Part shown: in pieces, positions 1 through 6,252 of the stretch
How the letters are laid out: each line of letters starts with the position of its first letter
How positions within the stretch are numbered: the first letter of the stretch is position 1
Assembly (NCBI GenBank): GCA_964446745.1
Contig: CAYURR010000080.1
Coordinates: 1-12,430 of the forward strand
Reading direction: 5' to 3'
DNA: 12,430 bases
From: CAYURR01 sp964446745
GTDB taxonomy: Bacteria > Bacillota > Clostridia > Lachnospirales > WQUN01
Program-made: the position numbers and the translations under genes
Notes under the pieces: generated by a model
The model's database searches: none
The model's input: the letters and a program-made list of their open reading frames with translations, nothing else
Told to the model about the DNA's origin: nothing

Positions 1-67
1 AGCCCTTTTCCCCGAATAGCTTTAACGCACACTGTAATATTGTATCTCTGCTGTTAGAATTATTCAT
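1..67 (-). CDS. TetR/AcrR-type transcriptional regulator, N-terminus only
   Basis: The first 22 codons of a minus-strand gene run off the left edge of the window, beginning at the ATG whose first base is 67. The peptide contains RDTILQCALKLFGEKG, which matches the usual start of helix 1 of TetR-family DNA-binding domains (pattern R..Il.aA..lF...G). No Shine-Dalgarno sequence precedes the ATG. A good promoter ends so close to it that the mRNA could be leaderless. TetR proteins are dimeric repressors that commonly bind palindromes in their own promoter, and a palindrome is present at 77-94. It lies downstream of, and on the same strand as, the membrane-protein gene at 121-570. The ligand and the rest of the protein cannot be seen. 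Confidence 0.75.
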   Translation of the reverse strand, partial: MNNSNSRDTILQCALKLFGEKG

Positions 68-73
68 ATGCTT

Positions 74-102
74 ATGATATACCTATCGGTATATTGTGTC
101 AA
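74..102 (-). promoter_or_regulatory. Promoter of the tetR-type gene with palindromic operator in the spacer
   Basis: Read on the minus strand, TTGACA (102-97) and TATCAT (79-74) are separated by 17 bp, a near-consensus sigma-A promoter. The spacer and part of the -10 box form the palindrome ATATACCGATAGGTATAT (77-94; 7-bp perfect arms, 4-bp centre). This is the size and position expected of an autoregulatory TetR operator. The predicted start of transcription, about 7 nt past the -10 box, falls at about 67, the first base of the ATG. The promoter match is directly visible; that the TetR-type protein binds here is inference. Confidence 0.65.
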
Positions 103-120
103 TATGATTATTACACATCG

Positions 121-570
121 TTAGTTTTTGAATTCTCTATATGATAAACAAATAGGAATTAACATAGCTATTAGCAGTGCCAAATTAAATATGGCATTGA
201 AATAGACACGGAAATATAGGGAGACGGGTTCATCGATGGCAAACCATGCTATCAATCCAATGAGTATACAATACCATGCCCACTTTTCCTTTTTAGCAAA
301 CGCATTTTGCACGATAAAAAATATCAATATACCGACCAAGAGGCATGTCGCGCCGAGTAGACCATATATCCACTGTTGGAAATGTATAACCTCAATGGTT
401 AAATCAGCGTTACCGAAGAATGTCGGATTGATTTGATTATTAAATGCTATTTGAAACAATTGAGTTTGATTAAATAATGCAATGACAATACCGAACAGTG
501 AAAACAACACGCTAACAGCTCTAAGCCATAATACGTAAAACTTGAACTTGCTCGCATTGGAGTTTTTCAT
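121..570 (-). CDS. Four-helix integral membrane protein of unknown function
   Basis: A 149-residue protein with four strongly hydrophobic segments at about residues 14-34, 67-91, 97-118 and 124-145, so probably four transmembrane helices. A polar loop of about 30 residues separates the first two. I do not recognise the family. Its ATG overlaps the amidase stop codon in an ATGA arrangement (567-570), and a GGGGG ribosome binding site lies 6-7 nt upstream inside the amidase gene, so it is probably translated by coupling to the amidase. It is the last gene of the ribU-amidase unit and is followed after 53 nt by the tetR-type gene. It looks more AT-rich than the amidase. No catalytic or ligand motif is visible, so a transport or sensing role would be guesswork. 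Confidence 0.8.
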   Translation of the reverse strand: MKNSNASKFKFYVLWLRAVSVLFSLFGIVIALFNQTQLFQIAFNNQINPTFFGNADLTIEVIHFQQWIYGLLGATCLLVGILIFFIVQNAFAKKEKWAWYCILIGLIAWFAIDEPVSLYFRVYFNAIFNLALLIAMLIPICLSYREFKN

Positions 571-1991
571 ACAAGACCCCCAGAATACCCAACTAACTGC
601 TCGATCGCATACGCCACTTTTAATAATGTGGCCTCATCATATCGCCTCGCCATTAGATAACAATCGATTGGTTGGTTACTCTGTAGCTTTCCAATCGGGA
701 GTATCAAACTTGGGAAACCGACACAGGGTGCTATGATATTGTTAAAGGTTCGGCAAAGGATAATATCGATATTGTATTGCTCAAATATTTGGTCAAAACC
801 TTTAATAACATTTTCGCGGATTGCGAGCTCATTCAGATATTCAGGTTCTGTCATGTTGCCGGAGGTATTATCTTCAACATTAACAAAGGTGCTTTGGCCG
901 TATTTTAATGCTGTCTCCGGATGGGCCTGGTTATAAGCGATGATATCTCCGAGGGTTTTTAACTCCGAGCGATCGCCGAGCGTCGATAGGTAATAATTCA
1001 TATCGGACTTGAACTCGTAACGCATTATGTTCCACATGTTAAATTCCAAATCGATTTGTATATCATCCGTCAGCACCGCTCCGGCATCGGAAAGAGATTT
1101 ACAAAACAGATCGAAATCGGCCTTTCGATCGTCAGCTAACGATAGCTCATCGGGGACTTGTGGGCGATAGATACCGATTTTCATACCCGAGAGCCCTGTA
1201 TGTAACAAATAATCATATTTCATACGCTTTGGCTGTGCAAAGGTGGAAGCGTCATCGGGGTCGACACCGGCAAGGACATCAAGCAGCTTTGCGGCATCCT
1301 CGACAGTTCTGGCCATGGGACCCGCGACATCAAAGGTATGTGCTATCGGGATAATACCGCTGCGACTTACTAGCCCGAGTGTGGGCTTTAGCCCTACGAT
1401 TCCGTTTTGTCCGGCGGGGGAGATGATGGAGCCGCAGGTTTCCGTACCAACGGATACCGTGCAGAGCCCGGCCGCGACAGCCACGGCCGAACCGGAGCTC
1501 GAGCCGCTGGGGGTATTCTCACGAACGTGCGGGTTTATTACCTGACCCCCTCGGGAGCTATAGCCGTTAGGCATTTCACCGTCGGTAATGAAGTTTGCAA
1601 ACTCTGTCATGTTCGCCTTGCCGAGTATTACGGCATCGGCTTGGCGCAGCCTTTTGACGATAAATGCATCATAGGGCGCATAGTTTCCTTGCAATGCCAA
1701 AGAACCGGCGCTGGTATGCATTCTATCCGCGGTATTGATGTTGTCCTTAAGTAAAACAGGTATGCCGAACAATGCCCCGAGCGTCTCGCCGGAGCGGATC
1801 TTTTTATCCAGACTGTCGGCTATAAACAATGCATCCGGATTGATCTCCAATACGGAGTTTAAACCGTTTTCACCCTTGTCGATCTCGGCTATACGCGCCA
1901 AAAATGACAACACGAGCTCGCGCACGGTCAGGCTGCCGTCACGAAACGCCGCATGCAACTCGGAAATAGTAGCGAATTGATATCCTGCCAT
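567..1991 (-). CDS. Amidase-signature family hydrolase
   Basis: A 474-residue enzyme of the amidase signature family, which hydrolyses amide bonds with a Ser-cisSer-Lys triad. The triad is visible: Lys82 in GIPVLLKDN, the cis-Ser at 164 within PSGSSSGSA, and the nucleophile Ser188 in GTETCGSI. The Ser-Ser spacing of 24 matches the family. The downstream core, LKPTLGLVSRSGIIPIAHTF, and the absence of Arg after GSI resemble peptide-amidase-type members rather than GatA of the tRNA amidotransferase; no gatB or gatC is nearby. Cys186 sits where D or G is usual. No signal peptide is visible, so it is probably cytosolic. The ATG at 1991 has an AGGGGG ribosome binding site 7 nt upstream. It follows ribU by only 23 nt, so it probably lies on the FMN-riboswitch transcript. 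The substrate is unknown; a flavin-related amide is speculation from context. Confidence 0.9.
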   Translation of the reverse strand: MAGYQFATISELHAAFRDGSLTVRELVLSFLARIAEIDKGENGLNSVLEINPDALFIADSLDKKIRSGETLGALFGIPVLLKDNINTADRMHTSAGSLALQGNYAPYDAFIVKRLRQADAVILGKANMTEFANFITDGEMPNGYSSRGGQVINPHVRENTPSGSSSGSAVAVAAGLCTVSVGTETCGSIISPAGQNGIVGLKPTLGLVSRSGIIPIAHTFDVAGPMARTVEDAAKLLDVLAGVDPDDASTFAQPKRMKYDYLLHTGLSGMKIGIYRPQVPDELSLADDRKADFDLFCKSLSDAGAVLTDDIQIDLEFNMWNIMRYEFKSDMNYYLSTLGDRSELKTLGDIIAYNQAHPETALKYGQSTFVNVEDNTSGNMTEPEYLNELAIRENVIKGFDQIFEQYNIDIILCRTFNNIIAPCVGFPSLILPIGKLQSNQPIDCYLMARRYDEATLLKVAYAIEQLVGYSGGLV

Positions 1992-2014
1992 TTGAAAACC
2001 CCCTGTTCAGGTAA

Positions 2015-2662
2015 TTACAATACACCCTTCAACACTAACGCAAAGAATATACAAGTGATAAGCAAGAGAAGCGATATTAAAAACATGCCGAAATATTTAG
2101 TTTTGGCCGTTTGTTCATTTGTCGTAACCAATAGGTTGCTTTTTTTGAGCGCGACTTGCAGCGGCTTATACAAAAGCAAGGTAAACGCGGTATTGAGCCC
2201 TGCTTTAAGTAGGTTAAACGGCAGTATTACAGGAACGAGCAGGGCAACTACGGCCTCTCTCGGATAACCCAAATAGATCGGTGTTATCAGGTAGTTCCAC
2301 AAAATCATTAAAACGGTCATCAAGATGCAGCCGAGCACGAGCCCGACTATCGCCCCTGCGATCGTTCGCTTTTTCTTATAAACCACCGCGGCTGTACAAG
2401 CAAATGCACAGGTAGAGATCACATTCATAATGAGGCCGATTAAACCCGTGTCACTCACGGACAGCATTTCGACAAACGAAACGATGGCAGACATGGCAAA
2501 TGCAGTGAGCGGACCAAACATAAACCCGCCGATGGTGATGATGACGTCCTTGGGGTCATACTTTAAAAACATCACGATCGGTATTCGACCGACAACCATC
2601 ACCACATAGGCGATGGCAGAAAGCATTGCAATAATTGTAATTTTACGTGTTCTTGTGTTCAT
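2015..2662 (-). CDS. ribU: Riboflavin ECF transporter substrate-binding subunit RibU
   Basis: A 215-residue membrane protein, the S component that binds riboflavin and works with the shared ECF module (EcfA, EcfA', EcfT), which is not encoded here. Diagnostic RibU stretches are visible: FLKYDPKDVI near residue 34, LWNYLITPIYLG near 125-140 and LPFNLLKAGLN near 155. Six helices are expected. An extra hydrophobic stretch at about 193-213 follows a polar linker, so a seventh membrane segment is possible. The start is placed at 2662 because AGGAGG lies 6 nt upstream; an in-frame ATG at 2689 would fall inside the terminator hairpin and has no ribosome binding site. An FMN riboswitch precedes it, which independently supports a flavin role. 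The amidase follows after 23 nt. Confidence 0.93.
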   Translation of the reverse strand: MNTRTRKITIIAMLSAIAYVVMVVGRIPIVMFLKYDPKDVIITIGGFMFGPLTAFAMSAIVSFVEMLSVSDTGLIGLIMNVISTCAFACTAAVVYKKKRTIAGAIVGLVLGCILMTVLMILWNYLITPIYLGYPREAVVALLVPVILPFNLLKAGLNTAFTLLLYKPLQVALKKSNLLVTTNEQTAKTKYFGMFLISLLLLITCIFFALVLKGVL

Positions 2663-2678
2663 AAGAACCCTCCTATAT

Positions 2679-2721
2679 AAAATTAACACCTGAAAGAATG
2701 AAAATATCTTTCAGGTGTTAA
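2679..2721 (-). terminator. Riboswitch-controlled intrinsic terminator before ribU
   Basis: A perfect 15-bp inverted repeat (arms 2707-2721 and 2683-2697, 9-nt loop) is followed on the minus strand by TTTT (2682-2679), just before the ribU ribosome binding site. This is the expected expression platform of a transcriptional FMN riboswitch. The first seven bases of its 5' arm, TTAACAC (2721-2715), can pair instead with GTGTTAA (2758-2752) at the 3' edge of the aptamer. The T-tract is short, so part of the effect could also come from limiting access to the ribosome binding site. Confidence 0.8.
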
Positions 2722-2756
2722 GTAACAAGAGGTCGATTTCATTGTATGCCATTAAC

Positions 2757-2880
2757 ACATCTTCTTCCATCCAGACTTTAACTGTTGGTCTTGGAGTTTC
2801 ACCAAGTCTGCCTGTGAGGTTTACTCACTGGCTTGCGGACTGTACCGCCAATCGGGAATTTCACCCTGCCCTGAAGATAT
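2757..2880 (-). promoter_or_regulatory. FMN riboswitch (RFN element)
   Basis: The minus strand carries the conserved RFN core in order: AGGGCAGGGTGAAATTCCC, GGCGGTACAGTCCGC, a variable arm, GACTTGGTGAAACTCCAAG, CAACAGT and AGTCTGGATGG. The closing helix P1 forms between ATATCTTC (2880-2873) and GAAGATGT (2764-2757). FMN-bound aptamers of this class switch off flavin synthesis or transport genes. Here the downstream platform is the terminator at 2679-2721 and the target is ribU, probably also the amidase and the membrane protein behind it. The identification rests on direct similarity to the known consensus. Confidence 0.96.
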
Positions 2881-2903
2881 CTCGTTATTCAGTTGTTAGA
2901 ATC

Positions 2904-2932
2904 ATTCTATCAAAGGTTTTCGTATAAGTCAA
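2904..2932 (-). promoter_or_regulatory. Promoter of the FMN riboswitch-ribU transcript
   Basis: On the minus strand TTGACT (2932-2927) and TAGAAT (2909-2904) are 17 bp apart, one mismatch each from sigma-A consensus. Transcription would start near 2897, about 17 nt before the aptamer. The -35 box overlaps the TGA stop (2931-2929) of the upstream gene, so the two transcription units abut. Confidence 0.8.
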
Positions 2933-4131
2933 ATAGATTGAATCAACTTTTCCACAAGCTCCAGCCCTTTTTCATCAGCCTCGCGCCAGCGCACAACGCA
3001 GTCTGCCATTCGGTTACGTGCAGCCGGATCATTAAACGCCTCGGACACCGGATCGTGGCCCGCCTCATGGATATAGTCTTCGCCCATAATCGCATTCGAT
3101 TTTCCGAAATGCTGCTCGATTGCAGACATCTCATCCTTGACCTCGGGGAAGAGCTTGATCGCCTGACGGAAGAAATGCATGATGTAGTAGCGCCGCTCGG
3201 CCATCTCACACCATGTCGGATCGACGATGCTGTTGATCAGATTTCGAATGTCCTCGTCTGTATCGCTGTCCTTTATCTTACCCCACATATTTGAGGCCGG
3301 CAGGTGCTTTTCGGCTCTGACCTGTGCGATCATGTCCTCCATGCTCTTGCGCAAAAAGGCCTCCCATTCGGTGTAATAGCGCCTGTCTTCGCCATATATC
3401 CCCGCCCATAAATAGTCACGGATCTGTTTAATCCCTTCCAGATACACTTCCTTTAATGTTAACGCATTTCTGCGCTCGCCCATAATAATCAGTGTCGTAT
3501 CATCCTTATACCAATGATCAATATTCTTGATCTCGGGCAGTATATTGTCCGGCTTTTTAAAGTACGGAGGATAAGAATAGGTAACAAGTACATCCCCGTC
3601 TTGCTCGTAGCCTATTATTGCGGCACCGAAAAACATATCCTCGATAGGCGTGATGATCACGGGCTGCTTTAAGACAAAAAGCGTGGAGGATATGGCCCGT
3701 TTCATTTGCTCAAGGCTCATGTAGTTCTCTTTTGTGGTGTCTGCCGAATAGATCGTGCGGCAAAATCCGGCGACGTGATAGAGGCGTTCCAATCCGTCTG
3801 CCGTGACCTCAAGGCACGATGGACGCATGGCGTAGCCGGTCAAAATATCGGCCAGCGTATAGTTGATATCGCATCGCCATCCGTCATTGTCCATGAATCC
3901 GTAGCCTTGGCCGGAGTATTCCATGAAATATGAAAACTCGTTCGCAAAGGTGACATATCCGGGACAATTGTTAGTGGTCGCTTCAGAGATAGGCGTGCTC
4001 TTGTCTGGTAATACAAAGCTTGAGGGCAATGGATCGGTGTTGACAAAGTCATTGGCCATCCCCAAAATCTCCGGTCGCTTCGGGCTGTAACTCTCATGGA
4101 CCTGGTTCAACTTCTTAGCTGCTTCGCTCAT
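2929..4131 (-). CDS. Hypothetical protein, possible degenerate C39/BtrH-like peptidase fold
   Basis: A 400-residue soluble protein with no signal peptide or membrane segment. A segment at about 55-185 recalls the cysteine-peptidase-like fold of C39/BtrH-type proteins: NNCPGYVTFANEFSYFMEY around Cys56, a region ending in KQPVIITPI (about 155-163), then FFGAAIIGYEQDGDVLVTY (about 167-185), which resembles the 'hxxxiiGYd.dGd.L' strand pair. The His normally found just before this motif is replaced by Phe-Gly, so peptidase activity is doubtful. The C-terminal half is charged and helical, with HEAGHD at 355-360. The ATG at 4131 has AGGAGG 8 nt upstream. It lies 81 nt downstream of the AraC-type regulator on the same strand, suggesting a functional pair. 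The family assignment is tentative and the function unknown. Confidence 0.8.
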   Translation of the reverse strand: MSEAAKKLNQVHESYSPKRPEILGMANDFVNTDPLPSSFVLPDKSTPISEATTNNCPGYVTFANEFSYFMEYSGQGYGFMDNDGWRCDINYTLADILTGYAMRPSCLEVTADGLERLYHVAGFCRTIYSADTTKENYMSLEQMKRAISSTLFVLKQPVIITPIEDMFFGAAIIGYEQDGDVLVTYSYPPYFKKPDNILPEIKNIDHWYKDDTTLIIMGERRNALTLKEVYLEGIKQIRDYLWAGIYGEDRRYYTEWEAFLRKSMEDMIAQVRAEKHLPASNMWGKIKDSDTDEDIRNLINSIVDPTWCEMAERRYYIMHFFRQAIKLFPEVKDEMSAIEQHFGKSNAIMGEDYIHEAGHDPVSEAFNDPAARNRMADCVVRWREADEKGLELVEKLIQSI

Positions 4132-4212
4132 TGTATCTTCCTCCTACGGTAGATTTTATACAGTCATTCTACCCGCCGACCCGGATTGCGTATTATCAAA
4201 TACAAACATCAT

Positions 4213-5487
4213 TTATGCCCTCGGACTTAATATCGGACAATAGATTCTCATCCTCGGGGTTTCAAAGCTCGTAGCTGCGTCATATACCGCAAACGTGGTG
4301 CCGGTAGGGGAGAGGTTATTTGCGTATAGCCAATTTAGAAGCATCTGCTTTGAACGACCAAAATCGCTTATCCCGTTAAAATACAGCACCGCAAAGGTCT
4401 GGTTATCAAAGTGCAGCATCTGAAAATCCGGCTCGTTTACTGTCAAGTCGGTGTTGATTTTCACGCCGCAGGTGAAGCGTTCGCCATCTTGCTCCAGATA
4501 GAATTCTTGTGCATTTGCGGCTATGTATGGATGATAACGCGAGAGATATTCGATCACCGCTTTGCTTGCATCCCTTTCGGCGTTATGACCCTCTCGGCTA
4601 AATACAAAAAAGCGCATGAAACTTACCGTTTCTACCGATATCTTTAGGCATTCCCTTCGCCGAATGATCGGTAGATACAGTTTCAAGCGCTTGGATATGT
4701 TGTTTCTATAAAAATATTCTTCAAAATATTGATGCTCAAATCCCTTGTTGGTCTGACCAGCATACTCGAACATGCTGCCTGGTAGCCACGCTGAATATAA
4801 ATAATCCCATGCCGCATTGATATCGTCCTCGTTGTTTTTGACGCGGGTTTGAGCACAGATAGCTTCGTAGGCGGGAAGGTGGTGTGTTTTTTGAAAGCCA
4901 TGGGTATTTAAGGGCTCTGGGTCTATGGACTCTGTTGCCTCCACATGCAGCTCGTAGCAAAGCATATTGCCCTTTTGCGCGCCGTTTCTGCCGAATATGC
5001 GACCGCTGTAGCCGGGGTTGTTTCGCAAAAACAGGTTGACCGCATTGTTTTCGATACCGCGAAGAACCGGGTTATAGTGTGCAAGGCAGAGCGTTTTGGG
5101 CACAGTGATCTTTGAAACCTCTATTTGAAACGGCACGTCGTCTGAGAGCGCGGAGAGAAAATAGTAGTCGTTGGCTTCCTTATAAGCGGTCGCTGTGGTT
5201 CCGAGTATCGCCTTGACCTCACGGCACAGGGCTTGTTGGGAACTGTATCCGCAGGCATACGCAATATCCGCAAGCGAAAACTGCGAGGCCTTTATCATAC
5301 ATAGCGCGTTTGACAGGCGCAGATGCCGGATATAGTTGTTTACGCTGTATCCTGTGACATTATAAAAATCCCGCTGAAGCTGCATGGCTGACGTGTAACA
5401 GCGTTTGGCGAGCGCGTCGACATTATGCCCGTCACGAAGCTCGGGTTCGAGGTTATTAATGAGCTGTTTAATAGAAGGGGGAGTCAT
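4213..5487 (-). CDS. AraC-type regulator with two GyrI-like ligand-binding domains
   Basis: A 424-residue regulator. Residues about 5-104 form an N-terminal AraC-type double helix-turn-helix; the second helix pair reads FSLADIAYACGYSSQQALCREVK, with the typical IA...GY.S core. The rest appears to be two GyrI/AraC-effector-binding-like domains, about 113-275 and 276-420. Each ends in a similar strand (KLYLPI near 275 and RIYCPI near 420), as in GyrI-like domains that bind hydrophobic or multidrug ligands. The start is ATG 5487, because the upstream in-frame GTG at 5499 is part of the AAAGGAG ribosome binding site (5505-5499), leaving 11 nt spacing. It is followed by the 400-residue protein and preceded by the lipoprotein region. 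Ligand and target promoters are unknown; the inverted repeat at 6178-6204 is one candidate. Confidence 0.88.
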   Translation of the reverse strand: MTPPSIKQLINNLEPELRDGHNVDALAKRCYTSAMQLQRDFYNVTGYSVNNYIRHLRLSNALCMIKASQFSLADIAYACGYSSQQALCREVKAILGTTATAYKEANDYYFLSALSDDVPFQIEVSKITVPKTLCLAHYNPVLRGIENNAVNLFLRNNPGYSGRIFGRNGAQKGNMLCYELHVEATESIDPEPLNTHGFQKTHHLPAYEAICAQTRVKNNEDDINAAWDYLYSAWLPGSMFEYAGQTNKGFEHQYFEEYFYRNNISKRLKLYLPIIRRRECLKISVETVSFMRFFVFSREGHNAERDASKAVIEYLSRYHPYIAANAQEFYLEQDGERFTCGVKINTDLTVNEPDFQMLHFDNQTFAVLYFNGISDFGRSKQMLLNWLYANNLSPTGTTFAVYDAATSFETPRMRIYCPILSPRA

Positions 5488-5512
5488 GATGGTTATCACT
5501 CCTTTAACATTC

Positions 5513-5725
5513 TTATATCAACATCATCGCCGCAATAACAGCCACGCATACAAACAACACTACATTTAACAGCTTTATCAGCGGCAGGTTTTTCCGGCTA
5601 AACTCAGACAATACGATGATACTGTCTACCTTGTCAGCCATGATGACCAAGATCGAGGCAGGGATGCATAGCGCGGTTACATAAACCGCTAACTTTGGGA
5701 AACGGAGCGGCGAATTCGCCATCAT
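5513..5725 (-). pseudogene. Small two-helix membrane ORF, possible remnant of a CcdA-like protein
   Basis: A 70-codon ORF with two hydrophobic segments (about 13-30 and 49-69) separated by a polar stretch. It overlaps the 3' end of the lipoprotein gene by 92 nt in another frame. Its ATG-ATG start has no ribosome binding site, and a TGA lies two codons upstream in frame. The second helix and the preceding SRKNLPLIKLLN vaguely resemble the last helices of CcdA-like thiol-transfer membrane proteins. That would fit beside a thioredoxin-like lipoprotein, as the tail left after a deletion or frameshift. It could instead be a genuine small membrane protein translated by coupling. The hydrophobic composition suggests that it was once coding; the rest is inference. 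Confidence 0.45.
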
Positions 5726-6137
5726 CGTTCATAAACGACTTGGCTTTGTTTTGCGCGGCCTTTTCCATGGCCGTTTCGATGCCGTCTGCCATTTCCGTAT
5801 AGCCATACATGATCTCGTTGCCGATCACGAGGGCCGGATACTCGAATCTTAAGCCGTTCTTTTCGGTGTAGCCCTTGTACCTGTTTACGAGATCTTGGTT
5901 CGTGGTCTTAAACGCTTCGATCTCCAGTACGCTGTATTTATACCTTGCTGATAGGCTTTCGGGGAGATTTGTAATTACCTCATTCAGCTTCAGAATTTCG
6001 CGGCAGCTCTCGCAAGGGTTATTGTTGAAGAAATACAATGTGATCTTGTGCTCGTTTTCTGACGCGGAGCATCCGGTGCAGGACATGCATAAAAGCAGAA
6101 GCACAACAGTCAGTAGAAATCGTGTCAGTATCTTCAT
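5634..6137 (-). CDS. Thioredoxin-like lipoprotein
   Basis: A 167-residue exported protein. MKILTRF followed by a leucine-rich helix and CMSCTGC is a lipoprotein-type signal, although neither cysteine has the usual Leu/Val/Ile at -3, so the lipobox is non-canonical. The mature part begins ITLYFFNNNPCESCREI, a thioredoxin/glutaredoxin-like first strand with a CxxC motif (PCESC). Later RFEYPALVIGNEIMYGY provides the cis-Pro and strand expected of the fold. A role in extracellular thiol-disulphide exchange is likely. The ATG at 6137 is chosen for GGAGG 5 nt upstream; longer in-frame starts at 6149 and 6194 lack one and would bury the signal sequence. The last roughly 32 residues overlap a membrane-protein-like frame and do not look thioredoxin-like, so the C-terminus may be frameshifted. 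It is divergent from the methyltransferase. Confidence 0.82.
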   Translation of the reverse strand: MKILTRFLLTVVLLLLCMSCTGCSASENEHKITLYFFNNNPCESCREILKLNEVITNLPESLSARYKYSVLEIEAFKTTNQDLVNRYKGYTEKNGLRFEYPALVIGNEIMYGYTEMADGIETAMEKAAQNKAKSFMNDDGEFAAPFPKVSGLCNRAMHPCLDLGHHG

Positions 6138-6177
6138 GATAGCCTCCATGCGGACAGAGCCGGAACGTTCATTTTTG

Positions 6178-6204
6178 TATACATTATACTCCAATTAATG
6201 TATA
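6178..6204. promoter_or_regulatory. Inverted repeat, candidate operator between divergent genes
   Basis: TATACATT (6178-6185) and AATGTATA (6197-6204) form a perfect 8-bp inverted repeat with an 11-bp spacer in the 115-bp gap between the lipoprotein (minus) and methyltransferase (plus) genes. Candidate -10 boxes overlap it: TATAAT on the minus strand (6188-6183) and TATAGT on the plus strand (6201-6206). No convincing -35 box accompanies either, so promoter activity may depend on an activator such as the AraC-type protein. Part of the symmetry may reflect AT-rich composition. Confidence 0.4.
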
Positions 6205-6252
6205 GTATAGCATCACTATATGAAAAATTCCATATCACAAGGAGGTAACCCC

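Noticed and set aside
77..94. Hairpin at 77-94 as a terminator for the upstream operon
   Set aside because: No T-tract follows on either strand; its place in a promoter spacer fits an operator better.
1407..1754. Open frame of 115 codons on the plus strand opposite the amidase
   Set aside because: No ribosome binding site or family resemblance; the amidase on the other strand has full catalytic motifs.
567..1991. GatA subunit of the tRNA amidotransferase
   Set aside because: No gatB or gatC nearby, and the GTETCGSI motif without a following Arg is unlike GatA's usual GTDTGGSIR.
2663..2689. RibU start at 2689
   Set aside because: The codon lies in the terminator stem and has no ribosome binding site; ATG 2662 has AGGAGG 6 nt upstream.
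5488..5499. GTG start at 5499 for the AraC-type gene
   Set aside because: The GTG lies within the AAAGGAG ribosome binding site itself; ATG 5487 is the better start.
6138..6194. Longer lipoprotein N-terminus from 6194 or 6149
   Set aside because: No ribosome binding site, and it would place 15-19 polar residues ahead of a clear signal sequence that has GGAGG before ATG 6137.
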